A stretch of 64,000 bases of DNA from Pseudomonas frederiksbergensis (GCF_001874645.1 NZ_CP017886.1:4392501-4456500); one strand, 5' to 3'; counted from the stretch's first letter, positions 10,904-19,790 are shown. Notes: generated by a model from the letters alone, not told the origin. Made by a program: numbers and translations.

Positions 10904-11836
10904 ATGGCTGGTGTAATGGATTCGGTTAACCAGCGCACGCAACTGGTAGGGCAGAATCGCCTGGAGCTGTTGTTGTTCCGTCTCGACGGCCAGCAGCTTT
11001 ACGGGATCAACGTGTTCAAGGTTCGGGAGGTGCTGCAATGCCCCAAACTGACCGTGATGCCCAAGTCCAGTCCTGTCGTGTGCGGCGTGGCGAATATTCG
11101 GGGGGCAACCATTCCGATTCTGGATCTGGCAATGGCGACCGGCTCAGGCGGGTTGCGGGATCAAAGCAATCCTTTCGTGATCATTACGGAGTACAACACC
11201 AAGACCCAGGGGTTTCTGGTGAGGTCGGTCGAGCGGATCGTCAACATGAACTGGGAAGAGATCCATCCGCCGCCCAAGGGCACGGGTCGCGATCATTACC
11301 TGACCGCTGTGACTCGAGTCGACAATCAGTTAGTCGAAATCATCGACGTGGAAAAGGTCCTGGCGGAAGTTGCGCCAACCTCGGAGAACATTTCCTTCGG
11401 TGTGGTGGATGTCGAAACCCAGCACAAGGCGATTTCCTTGCGCGTGCTGACGGTCGATGACTCGTCGGTGGCGCGCAAACAGATCACGCGTTGTCTGCAG
11501 ACGGTGGGGGTTGAAGTTGTTTCGTTGAACGACGGTCGGCAAGCGCTGGACTATCTGCGCAAACTGGTCGACGAAGGCAAGAAGCCGGAAGAGGAATTTT
11601 TGATGATGATTTCTGACATCGAAATGCCCGAAATGGACGGTTACACCCTTACAAGCGAGATCCGCAGCGACCCTCGCATGCAAAAGCTTCATATCATCCT
11701 GCATACTTCGTTGTCAGGTGTGTTCAATCAGGCGATGGTGAAGAAAGTCGGTGCCGATGACTTCCTTGCCAAATTCCGTCCTGATGACCTGGCATCCCGG
11801 GTAGTCGACCGGATCAAAGCAGCAGACAACAGCTAG
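10904..11836 (+). CDS. cheV: chemotaxis protein CheV
   Basis: 310 residues: an N-terminal CheW-like domain (about 20-160) and a C-terminal receiver domain (about 180-305) with acidic pair DD in TVDDSS, phospho-acceptor Asp in MISDIEMPEMDG and conserved Lys in FLAKFRP. CheV couples CheA to receptors, and phosphorylation of its receiver domain tunes adaptation. AGGAG lies 7 bases before the ATG. Divergent from flgA and followed after 45 bases by cheR. Confidence 0.95.
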   Translation: MAGVMDSVNQRTQLVGQNRLELLLFRLDGQQLYGINVFKVREVLQCPKLTVMPKSSPVVCGVANIRGATIPILDLAMATGSGGLRDQSNPFVIITEYNTKTQGFLVRSVERIVNMNWEEIHPPPKGTGRDHYLTAVTRVDNQLVEIIDVEKVLAEVAPTSENISFGVVDVETQHKAISLRVLTVDDSSVARKQITRCLQTVGVEVVSLNDGRQALDYLRKLVDEGKKPEEEFLMMISDIEMPEMDGYTLTSEIRSDPRMQKLHIILHTSLSGVFNQAMVKKVGADDFLAKFRPDDLASRVVDRIKAADNS

Positions 11837-11881
11837 TGGCCTTCGCTCCTGGCGGTCAACACGATTTAAGAGGCAGCATCA

Positions 11882-12709
11882 TTGTCTACGGGTAATTTGG
11901 ATTTCGAACAGTTCCGGGTCTTCCTGGAAAAGGCCTGTGGCATTTTGCTCGGTGAGAACAAGCAGTATCTGGTGTCGAGCCGTCTCAACAAACTGATGGA
12001 ACAGCAAGGCATCAAGTCCTTGGGGGAGTTGGTGCAGCGCATGCAGACCCAGCCGCGCAGTGGTTTGCGCGAGATGGTGGTGGACGCGATGACGACGAAC
12101 GAAACCCTCTGGTTTCGTGACACCTATCCGTTTGAAGTCTTGAAGAACAAAGTGCTGCCTGAGTCCATCAAGGCCAGTCCCGGGCAGCGTCTGCGGATCT
12201 GGTCGGCCGCGTGCTCGTCCGGGCAGGAACCGTATTCGCTCTCGATGTCGATCGACGAGTTCGAGCGGGTCAATATGGGGCAGTTGAAGATGGGGGTGCA
12301 GATCGTTGCCACCGACCTGTCCGGAACCATGTTGACCAACTGCAAGACTGGCGAGTACGACAGCCTGGCGATTGGTCGCGGTCTTTCGCCGGAGCGGCTG
12401 CAACGTTACTTCGATCCGAAAGGGCCGGGGCGATGGGCAATCAAGGCACCGATCAAGAGTCGGGTAGAGTTCCGCTCGTTCAACCTGCTGGACAGCTACG
12501 CCAGTCTCGGCAAGTTCGACATCGTGTTCTGCCGTAACGTGTTGATCTACTTCTCTGCCGAAGTGAAGAAAGACATCCTGATGCGGATTCACAGCACGCT
12601 GAAGCCGGGCGGTTATCTGTTCCTGGGGGCTTCCGAAGCATTGAACGGGTTGCCGGATCATTACCAAATGGTCCAGTGCAGCCCGGGGATCATCTACCAG
12701 GCGAAGTGA
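11882..12709 (+). CDS. cheR: chemotaxis protein methyltransferase CheR
   Basis: 275 residues with the all-helical N-terminal domain and a SAM-dependent methyltransferase domain (WSAACSSGQEPYS; FDIVFCRNVLIYF; PGGYLFLGASE). It methylates glutamates on chemoreceptors. The start is TTG (TTG TCT ACG GGT), the only option that keeps the N-terminal helices, with AAGAGG about 10 bases upstream. An intrinsic terminator follows. Confidence 0.94.
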   Translation: MSTGNLDFEQFRVFLEKACGILLGENKQYLVSSRLNKLMEQQGIKSLGELVQRMQTQPRSGLREMVVDAMTTNETLWFRDTYPFEVLKNKVLPESIKASPGQRLRIWSAACSSGQEPYSLSMSIDEFERVNMGQLKMGVQIVATDLSGTMLTNCKTGEYDSLAIGRGLSPERLQRYFDPKGPGRWAIKAPIKSRVEFRSFNLLDSYASLGKFDIVFCRNVLIYFSAEVKKDILMRIHSTLKPGGYLFLGASEALNGLPDHYQMVQCSPGIIYQAK

Positions 12710-12732
12710 TTGGTCGGTAGTCGGTACTGCAT

Positions 12733-12771
12733 AAAAAAAACGGGAGTCCTCAAGGGCTCCCGTTTTTTTTT
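12733..12771 (+). terminator. cheR terminator
   Basis: CGGGAGTCC and GGGCTCCCG pair around a short loop, followed by nine T residues, with an A run on the other side. It separates cheR from the flgB operon. Confidence 0.9.
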
Positions 12772-12799
12772 GCCTGCCAAATCTACTGCGGGAGGCGGC

Positions 12800-12859
12800 A
12801 GAAAAGCGGCAGGCGACGGAAATCAGTTGCCGCTTTTCTGGCATTGCCGCTTTGCCGCT
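12800..12859 (+). promoter_or_regulatory. TGCCGCTTT repeat cluster, candidate enhancer site for flgB operon
   Basis: A perfect 12-bp inverted repeat (AGAAAAGCGGCA at 12800-12811 and TGCCGCTTTTCT at 12828-12839) is followed by a third TGCCGCTTT at 12845-12853 and a partial TGCCGCT at 12853-12859. The cluster lies 35-95 bases upstream of the sigma-54 promoter, where enhancer-binding proteins such as FleR or FleQ usually sit. The identity of the binding protein is inference. Confidence 0.45.
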
Positions 12860-12893
12860 GCCCGCAAAGCCCCGGTTTACGGGGTTTTATAAG

Positions 12894-12910
12894 CTGGCAC
12901 GAGGCTTGCT
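12894..12910 (+). promoter_or_regulatory. sigma-54 promoter of flgBCDE
   Basis: CTGGCACGAGGCTTGCT is a full match to the RpoN consensus TGGCAC-N5-TTGCW, 44 bases before the flgB start. Confidence 0.92.
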
Positions 12911-12953
12911 ACACCCCTGTTACGAAAAATCAGGTCACCCAAAGGTTTCCGAC

Positions 12954-13361
12954 ATGAGCATCAGCTTCGATAAAGCGCTCGGTATCCACGAACAAGCCCT
13001 GGGCTTCCGCGCTCAGCGTGCCGAAGTCCTGGCCAACAACATTGCCAACGCCGATACCCCGAACTACAAGGCTCGGGATCTGGACTTCTCGTCGGTGCTG
13101 GCTGCCCAGAGCGACAAGAACAAGAACGGCACCTTTGCTTTGAACATGACCAATAGCCGTCATATCGAAGCCCAAGGTCTGAGCAGTGGTGACGAGTCGT
13201 TGCTGTATCGCACGCCGATGCAACCGTCGATTGACCAAAATACCGTGGACGCCCAGCTGGAACAGTCGAACTACGCGGAAAACGCGGTCAACTTCCAGGC
13301 CAGCTTCACGCTGCTCAACAGCAAATTCAAAGGGCTGGTCTCAGCCCTGCGCGGGGAGTAA
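12954..13361 (+). CDS. flgB: flagellar basal body rod protein FlgB
   Basis: 135 residues, the usual length. The N-terminal rod motif VLANNIANADTPNYKARDLDF and the C-terminal helix (VNFQASFTLLNSKFKGL) are typical. FlgB is a proximal rod subunit. First gene of flgBCDE, three bases before flgC. The start at 12954 fits the promoter position. A longer frame would begin upstream of the sigma-54 promoter. Confidence 0.96.
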   Translation: MSISFDKALGIHEQALGFRAQRAEVLANNIANADTPNYKARDLDFSSVLAAQSDKNKNGTFALNMTNSRHIEAQGLSSGDESLLYRTPMQPSIDQNTVDAQLEQSNYAENAVNFQASFTLLNSKFKGLVSALRGE

Positions 13362-13364
13362 TTC

Positions 13365-13808
13365 ATGTCTCTGTCCAGTGTTTTCAACATTGCCGGTAGC
13401 GGCATGAGTGCTCAAACCACTCGCTTGAACACCGTCGCCAGTAACATCGCCAACGCCGAGACCGTCTCTTCGAGCATCGATCAGACCTACCGTGCTCGTC
13501 ACCCGGTGTTCGCCACCATGTTCCAGGGCGGTCAGTCCGGTGGCAGCGATTCGCTGTTCCAGAATCAGGATGCTGCCGGCCAGGGCGTGCAGGTACTCGG
13601 CGTAGTCGAAGATCAAAGCAACCTCGAAGCACGCTACGAGCCGAACCATCCGGCGGCTGACGCCAAGGGTTACGTTTATTACCCCAACGTCAACGTGGTA
13701 GAGGAAATGGCTGACATGATTTCTGCCAGTCGTTCGTTCCAGACCAACGCGGAAATGATGAACACCGCCAAAACCATGATGCAGAAGGTCCTGACCCTCG
13801 GTCAGTGA
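13365..13808 (+). CDS. flgC: flagellar basal body rod protein FlgC
   Basis: 147 residues with the N-terminal rod signature (TVASNIANAETV) and a conserved C-terminal stretch (YYPNVNVVEEMADMISASRSF). Proximal rod component. GGGGAG precedes the ATG and overlaps the end of flgB, consistent with tight translational linkage. Confidence 0.96.
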   Translation: MSLSSVFNIAGSGMSAQTTRLNTVASNIANAETVSSSIDQTYRARHPVFATMFQGGQSGGSDSLFQNQDAAGQGVQVLGVVEDQSNLEARYEPNHPAADAKGYVYYPNVNVVEEMADMISASRSFQTNAEMMNTAKTMMQKVLTLGQ

Positions 13809-13823
13809 TAAGGGGCGACTTCG

Positions 13824-14552
13824 ATGAGTGTTACCGATACCACCAGCAGCCTGAGCATGACCGACCTCCTGGCGAACTCTTCGGTCAAGAGCACCAGTAC
13901 GGCTGCGAATGGCCTTGCCGCAGCCACGCAAAGTGCGACCGGCAGCAAGTCGTTGGGCAAGGATGCGTTCCTGCAATTGCTGGTGACGCAGTTGAAGAAC
14001 CAGAACCCGCTTTCGCCGCAGGACAACGGCGCGTTCGTGGCTCAACTGGCGCAGTTCAGCAGCCTTGAAGGGATTACCTCCCTCAATACGACCGTGAGTT
14101 CCCTGGCCAGTAATTTCAGTTCTTCCCAAGCCTTGCAGGCTTCTTCTCTGGTGGGGCGTTCGGTGATTGCGCAAACCGGCACCGCCAAGATCAGCGACGC
14201 GAGCAAGGGCCTGACCGGTACGGTCAACCTGACATCGTCGATCTCCGACGGTACGGTGAAAATTAGCGACTCAAGCGGAAATGTCGTGAGAACCCTTAAT
14301 TTGGGCAGCCAGCCTGCGGGCAGTGCCAGCTTCAGTTGGGACGGCAAGGACAGTAGCGGCGCTTTGGTTCCGGCGGGCACGTACACCTTCAAGGCCAATG
14401 CTCCGGTCAACGGCACGGCGACCGATCTGGCCACCTACCTGCCCGCAACAGTCAACAGCGTGACCATCAGTCAAACCGGTGGCGAGTTGATGCTCAATCT
14501 TGCAGGTCTGGGCGCCATCGCCCTGTCCAAAGTTCAAACCATTGGTATATAG
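13824..14552 (+). CDS. flgD: flagellar hook assembly protein FlgD (hook cap)
   Basis: 242 residues. An N-terminal FlgD signature (KDAFLQLLVTQLKNQNPLSP, about 50-70) is followed by FnIII-like and tudor-like domains (about 100-240). It caps the growing hook and is needed for FlgE polymerisation. Ser/Thr-rich N-terminus typical of exported axial proteins. GGGGCGA lies upstream of the ATG. Confidence 0.95.
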   Translation: MSVTDTTSSLSMTDLLANSSVKSTSTAANGLAAATQSATGSKSLGKDAFLQLLVTQLKNQNPLSPQDNGAFVAQLAQFSSLEGITSLNTTVSSLASNFSSSQALQASSLVGRSVIAQTGTAKISDASKGLTGTVNLTSSISDGTVKISDSSGNVVRTLNLGSQPAGSASFSWDGKDSSGALVPAGTYTFKANAPVNGTATDLATYLPATVNSVTISQTGGELMLNLAGLGAIALSKVQTIGI

Positions 14553-14583
14553 AGCCAGCTAACGCGGCACAAAGGAGTGGAAT

Positions 14584-15912
14584 ATGTCTTTCAATATCGG
14601 CCTTAGCGGTCTCTATGCAGCCAACAAGCAACTGGATGTGACCGGTAACAACATCGCCAACGTCGCGACCTCTGGTTTCAAGTCCTCCCGCGCAGAATTC
14701 TCGGATGTCTACTCGGCGACCAAGCTGGGTAACGGCAGTAAAGTCGTCGGCAGTGGCGTACGCCTGGCCAACGTTTCCCAGCAGTTTACCCAAGGTGATA
14801 TCAGCAACACCGGTAACGTGCTGGACATGGCCATCAACGGTTCGGGCTTCTTCACTCTGAGCAACAACGGCTCGACGTCCTACACCCGTGCCGGTACGTT
14901 CAAGGTCGACAAAAGCGGCTACGTTACCAACACCGACTACACCTCTCGTTTGCAGGGCTACGCGGCGGACGCCAATGGCAAGATCATCAATGGTGTGTTG
15001 ACCGACCTGAAAATCGACACTTCGAACCTGGCACCAAAGCCGACGTCGACCGTGTCCTCGACGATCAACCTGAACTCGACCGCTGCGGTGATTGACGACA
15101 CGATTCCCGCCAACACATTCGACCCGACCAACACCGCCACCTACACCAAGTCATTCAGTACGCCGATCTATGACAGTCAGGGCAACTCGCACGTCATGGA
15201 TCAGTACATGGTGAAGACCGGTGCCAACACCTGGAAGACCTACACCCTGGTAGACGGTCGCAACCCGGATGCCACCGGCAGCGACCCGAAAGTCACCGCC
15301 CCGATCGCTACGACCATCACGTTCGATTCGTCCGGCAAACTGGTCTCGGTGGCCACGCCGCCTGCCACACCGGCAGCGCCTAACGTCGGTAACAGCATGA
15401 CATTGGCTGGCTGGGTGCCCGGCAAGGTGACCAACGGTGTATGGGCCGCTAACGGTGCAACTGCCAGCGCCGCGGGCATGACCATTTCGATGACCAACAC
15501 CACACAGTTCAATGCCGACTCCGCCCGCTCGATTCCGGCTCAGGATGGTTACGCCACTGGCGAAATCACTAACCTGACCATCGACGGCACCGGCACCCTG
15601 TTCGCCAACTTCAGCAACAACCAGAACAAGGCGATCGGCCAGGTTGCCTTGGCCAGCTTCACCAATGAACAAGGTCTGCAAGCGGTCGGCGGCACCAGTT
15701 GGAAAGAAACGTTCGCCTCGGGTATCCCGGGTTACGACGCGCCGACCACGGGCACTCTGGGGGCTATCGCTTCCAACTCGCTGGAAGAATCCAACGTCAA
15801 CCTGACCAATGAGTTGGTCAACTTGATCAAGGCGCAAGGTAACTACCAGGCCAACGCCAAGACCATCTCGACTCAAAGCACCATCATGCAGACCATCATT
15901 CAGATGACCTGA
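14584..15912 (+). CDS. flgE: flagellar hook protein FlgE
   Basis: 442 residues, a normal Pseudomonas FlgE. The N-terminal motif VTGNNIANVATSGFK and the C-terminal coiled-coil segment (SLEESNVNLTNELVNLIKAQ) enclose variable beta-rich hook domains rich in Thr, Ser and Asn. AAAGGAG precedes the ATG. Last gene of the operon visible here, closed by a terminator. Confidence 0.96.
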   Translation: MSFNIGLSGLYAANKQLDVTGNNIANVATSGFKSSRAEFSDVYSATKLGNGSKVVGSGVRLANVSQQFTQGDISNTGNVLDMAINGSGFFTLSNNGSTSYTRAGTFKVDKSGYVTNTDYTSRLQGYAADANGKIINGVLTDLKIDTSNLAPKPTSTVSSTINLNSTAAVIDDTIPANTFDPTNTATYTKSFSTPIYDSQGNSHVMDQYMVKTGANTWKTYTLVDGRNPDATGSDPKVTAPIATTITFDSSGKLVSVATPPATPAAPNVGNSMTLAGWVPGKVTNGVWAANGATASAAGMTISMTNTTQFNADSARSIPAQDGYATGEITNLTIDGTGTLFANFSNNQNKAIGQVALASFTNEQGLQAVGGTSWKETFASGIPGYDAPTTGTLGAIASNSLEESNVNLTNELVNLIKAQGNYQANAKTISTQSTIMQTIIQMT

Positions 15913-15940
15913 TGCCGGTGGGCGCGTAACGCTACACAAG

Positions 15941-15967
15941 GAGCCCCTCGAAAGAGGGGCTTTTTTG
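15941..15967 (+). terminator. flgE terminator
   Basis: AGCCCCTC-gaaa-GAGGGGCT followed by TTTTTT. A classic intrinsic terminator. Confidence 0.92.
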
Positions 15968-15992
15968 TGGGTGGGCGTTGGTGGGGAGCAAG

Positions 15993-16078
15993 GATCAAAA
16001 GATCGCAGCCTGCGGCAGCTCCTACATTGGGATGGCGTACACCCGTAGGAGCTGCCGCAGGCTGCGATCTTTTGATCT
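15993..16078. repeat. REP pair (BIME)
   Basis: Two near-identical REP units in inverted orientation (GATCAAAAGATCGCAGCCTG... and ...CAGGCTGCGATCTTTTGATC). They lie between the ends of the convergent genes flgE and nrdA. Confidence 0.93.
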
Positions 16079-16090
16079 TCCTGGAGGCAA

Positions 16091-16132
16091 AAGAAAACCC
16101 CCGACCAGTCCAGAAGACTGATCGGGGGTTTC
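16091..16132 (-). terminator. nrdA terminator
   Basis: Minus strand AAACCCCCGATCAGTC, short loop, GACTGGTCGGGGGTTTTC: a 16-bp stem with a single mismatch, then T-rich sequence. It follows the nrdA stop by 33 bases. Confidence 0.9.
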
Positions 16133-16165
16133 AGGTAAGCGCCTTGCGGCGCTTACTGGTTCAGC

Positions 16166-19060
16166 TTATTGGCAGGCTTCGCAATCCGGCTCGTCGATGG
16201 CGCACGCCTTCGGCACTGGAGCAGGGCCGGCTGGAGCCGCCAGGACCGAGTCGTCACCGTGGTTGCCGCCGCTGGAAACAGCGTTCAGCTTGCCGGTGTT
16301 GATGGTCGACTTCTCGGTGCTGGTTGCGGCCAGGGCACGGAGGTAGTAAGTGGTTTTCAGGCCGCGGTACCAAGCCATGCGATAGGTCACGTCGAGCTTC
16401 TTGCCCGATGCGCCGGCGATGTACAGGTTCAGTGACTGAGCCTGGTCGATCCACTTCTGACGACGGCTGGCCGCGTCAACGATCCACTTGGTGTCGACTT
16501 CGAAGGCCGTCGCGTAGAGCTCTTTGAGCTCTTGTGGGATGCGTTCGATCTGCTGCACGGAACCGTCATAGTACTTCAGGTCGTTGATCATGACCGAGTC
16601 CCACAGATCGCGAGCCTTGAGGTCGCGAACCAGGTACGGGTTGATCACGGTGAATTCGCCCGACAGGTTCGATTTCACATAGAGGTTCTGGTAGGTCGGT
16701 TCGATCGACTGCGATACGCCCGTGATGTTGGCGATGGTCGCGGTGGGTGCGATGGCCATGATGTTGGAGTTACGAATACCTTTCTGTACGCGAGCACGAA
16801 CCGGTGCCCAGTCCAGGGTTTCGTTCAGGTCAACATCGATGTACTTCTGGCCACGGGCTTCGATCAGGATTTGTTGCGAATCCAGCGGCAGGATGCCTTT
16901 GGACCACAGCGAACCCTGGAACGTCTCGTAAGCGCCACGCTCGTCAGCCAGGTCGCAGGACGCCTGGATCGCGTAGTAGCTGACCGCTTCCATCGATTTG
17001 TCGGCGAACTCGACAGCAGCGTCGGAACCGTAAGGGATGTGCTGCAGGTACAAAGCGTCCTGGAAGCCCATGATGCCCAGGCCGACTGGACGGTGCTTGA
17101 AGTTGGAGTTCTTCGCTTGTGGCACCGAGTAGTAGTTGATGTCGATCACGTTATCGAGCATGCGAACGGCGGTGTTCACGGTGCGTGCAAGCTTCACGGT
17201 GTCCAGCTTGCCGTTGACGATGTGGTTCGGCAGGTTGATCGAGCCCAGGTTGCAAACGGCGATCTCGTCCTTGTTGGTGTTCAAGGTGATTTCGGTGCAC
17301 AGGTTCGAGCTGTGAACCACGCCAACGTGCTGCTGTGGGCTACGCAGGTTGCATGGGTCTTTGAACGTCAGCCATGGGTGGCCGGTTTCAAACAGCATGG
17401 AAAGCATTTTGCGCCACAGGTCTTTGGCCTGGATGGTCTTGAACAGCTTGACCTTGCCCGGGTACTCGGTCAGGGCTTCGTAGTACTCGTAACGCTCTTC
17501 GAAGGCTTTGCCGGTCAGGTCGTGCAGGTCCGGAACTTCGGACGGCGAGAACAGGGTCCACTTGCCGTCATCGAAGACGCGCTTCATGAACAGGTCGGGA
17601 ATCCAGTTGGCAGTGTTCATGTCGTGGGTACGACGACGGTCGTCACCGGTGTTCTTGCGGAGTTCGATGAACTCCTCGATGTCCATGTGCCAGGTTTCCA
17701 GGTAAGCGCAGACAGCGCCTTTGCGCTTGCCACCCTGGTTAACGGCGACAGCGGTGTCGTTCACTACTTTCAGGAACGGTACGACGCCCTGGGATTTGCC
17801 GTTGGTGCCCTTGATGTACGAGCCCAATGCGCGAACCGGCGTCCAGTCGTTGCCCAGGCCGCCAGCGAATTTCGACAACATGGCGTTGTCGTGGATCGCG
17901 TGGTAGATGCCCGACAGGTCATCCGGCACGGTGGTCAGGTAGCAGCTCGACAGCTGTGGACGCAGGGTGCCGGCGTTGAACAGGGTCGGGGTCGAGGACA
18001 TGTAGTCGAAGGACGACAACAGGTTGTAGAACTCGATCGCACGGTCTTCTTTGTTCTTCTCTTCGATCGCAAGACCCATGGCTACGCGCATGAAGAAAAT
18101 CTGTGGCAGTTCGAAACGCACGCCATCCTTGTGGATGAAGTAACGGTCGTACAGGGTTTGCAGGCCCAGGTAAGTGAACTGCTGGTCGCGCTCGTGGTTG
18201 ATCGCCTTGCCGAGTTTTTCCAGGTCGAAGGACGCCAGAACCGGGTTCAGCAATTCGAATTCGATACCTTTCGCGATATAGGCAGGTAGCGCCTTGGCGT
18301 ACAGGTCGACCATTTCGTGGTGAGTGGCGCTTTCAGCGACTTCCAGGAAGCTCAGGCCTTCGGCACGCAGGGTGTCCATCAGCAGGCGTGCGGTGACAAA
18401 CGAGTAGTTCGGCTCACGCTCAACCAGCGTACGGGCAGTCATTACCAGTGCGGTGTTGACGTCGGTCAGGGCCACGCCGTCGTACAGGTTCTTCAGGGTT
18501 TCGCGCTGGATCAGGTCGCCGTCGACTTCTTCCAGACCTTCGCAGGCCTCGGTGACGATGGTGTTCAGACGGCCCATGTCCAGTGGTGCAAAAGTGCCGT
18601 CGGCGCGGGTGATGCGGATCGACGGGTGAGCCTGTACCGCTTCCTCGGCAGGTGCGCGAGTGGCGCGCTCCTTGGAGCGGCCGTCACGGTAGATCACGTA
18701 GTCGCGAGCCACTTTCTGCTCGCCGGCACGCATCAGGGCCAGTTCGACCTGGTCCTGGATTTCTTCGATGTGGATGGTGCCGCCCGATGGCATGCGACGC
18801 TTGAAGGTCGCGGTGACTTGTTCGGTCAGGCGGGCAACGGTGTCGTGGATTCGCGACGAGGCAGCAGCAGTGCCGCCTTCAACTGCGAGGAACGCTTTGG
18901 TGATGGCGACGGTGATTTTGTCATCGGTGTAAGGAACGACAGTGCCGTTACGCTTGATCACGCGCAGTTGGCCTGGCGCGGTGGCGGACAGATCCGGATT
19001 CGAATCAGCGGCCATCGGCGCGGTGCCCTGCGGGTTCTCGCGAGTTGTGTCGGTTTGCAT
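16166..19060 (-). CDS. nrdA: class Ia ribonucleoside-diphosphate reductase, alpha subunit
   Basis: 964 residues, longer than E. coli NrdA because it carries two N-terminal ATP-cone domains (about 32-125 and 140-225), as known for Pseudomonas. The catalytic barrel contains the active-site features NLCTEI, NLGSINL and PTATIANITG, and the C-terminus ends in cysteines (CAIDEPDCEAC) that shuttle electrons to the active site. It reduces ribonucleotides to deoxyribonucleotides with NrdB. The start at 19060 has GGAGAC upstream. Unusually, no nrdB follows: a terminator and flgE come next. Confidence 0.97.
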   Translation of the reverse strand: MQTDTTRENPQGTAPMAADSNPDLSATAPGQLRVIKRNGTVVPYTDDKITVAITKAFLAVEGGTAAASSRIHDTVARLTEQVTATFKRRMPSGGTIHIEEIQDQVELALMRAGEQKVARDYVIYRDGRSKERATRAPAEEAVQAHPSIRITRADGTFAPLDMGRLNTIVTEACEGLEEVDGDLIQRETLKNLYDGVALTDVNTALVMTARTLVEREPNYSFVTARLLMDTLRAEGLSFLEVAESATHHEMVDLYAKALPAYIAKGIEFELLNPVLASFDLEKLGKAINHERDQQFTYLGLQTLYDRYFIHKDGVRFELPQIFFMRVAMGLAIEEKNKEDRAIEFYNLLSSFDYMSSTPTLFNAGTLRPQLSSCYLTTVPDDLSGIYHAIHDNAMLSKFAGGLGNDWTPVRALGSYIKGTNGKSQGVVPFLKVVNDTAVAVNQGGKRKGAVCAYLETWHMDIEEFIELRKNTGDDRRRTHDMNTANWIPDLFMKRVFDDGKWTLFSPSEVPDLHDLTGKAFEERYEYYEALTEYPGKVKLFKTIQAKDLWRKMLSMLFETGHPWLTFKDPCNLRSPQQHVGVVHSSNLCTEITLNTNKDEIAVCNLGSINLPNHIVNGKLDTVKLARTVNTAVRMLDNVIDINYYSVPQAKNSNFKHRPVGLGIMGFQDALYLQHIPYGSDAAVEFADKSMEAVSYYAIQASCDLADERGAYETFQGSLWSKGILPLDSQQILIEARGQKYIDVDLNETLDWAPVRARVQKGIRNSNIMAIAPTATIANITGVSQSIEPTYQNLYVKSNLSGEFTVINPYLVRDLKARDLWDSVMINDLKYYDGSVQQIERIPQELKELYATAFEVDTKWIVDAASRRQKWIDQAQSLNLYIAGASGKKLDVTYRMAWYRGLKTTYYLRALAATSTEKSTINTGKLNAVSSGGNHGDDSVLAAPAGPAPVPKACAIDEPDCEACQ

Positions 19061-19419
19061 GGGTGTCTCCACGTTCTCTATGTTTGTTTGGGCACCATGA
19101 AGGTGCCCACCGTTCCGTCCTGAAGCACTACAACCAGCAAGCGCCGGGTATAACAACTTCGGGACAGTCAGGAAGGGGGGCTGTCGAGCACCGCTTCCTT
19201 GCCGAAGTCTTTGGTCCAGCCTGGGGCCGAAAACCGAATTCCGTTTGGGTGACAGTGATTGACTGCAACACCCGTACCGTTTTTGCCGTTGGCGGCTGAA
19301 AAACAGTAGCCATCCGCGGGTGCGGTTTGGGCTTCTGAAAATGTGTTTGGTTCAACCAGACAGAGGCAATAAAAGCGCTTGAATTTGGTGTCTGATTTGT
19401 GTTTGGTTTTTTGCGTAAA

Positions 19420-19466
19420 ACCCTACATGTAGGGTTTTTTTGAGCGCTAGCTACAAGATAATGCGT
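19420..19466 (-). promoter_or_regulatory. candidate NrdR box pair
   Basis: Two 16-base sites, 19420-19435 (ACCCTACATGTAGGGT) and 19451-19466 (CTACAAGATAATGCGT), each match 12 of 16 positions of the NrdR consensus and start exactly 31 bases apart, the usual three-turn spacing. The second covers the nrdA -10 element. The first is also a perfect palindrome. Confidence 0.6.
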
Positions 19467-19484
19467 TTTGGGGGGTGATTGCAA
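19455..19484 (-). promoter_or_regulatory. probable sigma-70 promoter of nrdA
   Basis: On the minus strand TTGCAA (19484-19479), 18 bases, TATCTT (19460-19455). It overlaps one NrdR-like box, consistent with repression. Transcription would start near 19448. Confidence 0.5.
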
Positions 19485-19493
19485 CGTACTACC

Positions 19494-19502
19494 TGTGGAT
19501 AA
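19494..19502. promoter_or_regulatory. DnaA box
   Basis: TGTGGATAA is an exact reverse complement of the consensus TTATCCACA. It sits just upstream of the nrdA -35 element. DnaA control of nrd genes is established in E. coli. Confidence 0.5.
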
Positions 19503-19790
19503 AGCTGTGCGTAAAATGTGTATGAAACTGTCAATCAGCGTGTAGGCCGCAACCCTGCTGGGGTGGACCGTTTGTCATGGAGTTTTGCCCTGAAAAATAG
19601 CCTGGGGCGGATTTTTGCGGGCGCGAACCCTATCACAAAAAAACGCAGTTACCGAGCGCATTTGCCCGCTTGTGTTCTCAAGGCAAGGCGTTGCTACAAT
19701 CGGTCCCTGCATGCGCAGTCTTATCCACTCCAATCATTACAAAAAGACGAGTGGAGGCTTCCTTAATAGTGTTCGGCAAAGAGGTCACCC

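Larger units (their letters stand above)
19061..19790. other. 730-base divergent intergenic region
   Basis: Lies between nrdA (minus) and an RstA-like regulator gene (plus). It holds a leader of almost 400 bases for nrdA, a probable nrdA promoter with a candidate NrdR box pair, a DnaA box at 19494, and a second near-match (TTATCCACT) at 19721. I see no protein gene in it; short frames lack ribosome-binding sites. Confidence 0.6.

Noticed and set aside
12733-12771. Whether the cheR-flgB hairpin region is a small RNA
   Set aside because: It is fully explained as the cheR terminator; no separate promoter is visible before it.
16532-18289. A 585-codon open frame antisense to nrdA
   Set aside because: It is the mirror frame of a strongly conserved gene with GC-rich third positions; its translation resembles no protein family.
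19418-19440. Palindrome AAACCCTACATGTAGGGTTT with following T run as a plain terminator
   Set aside because: No gene ends there on the plus strand, and its centre fits an NrdR box at the expected spacing from a second box, so the operator reading is preferred.
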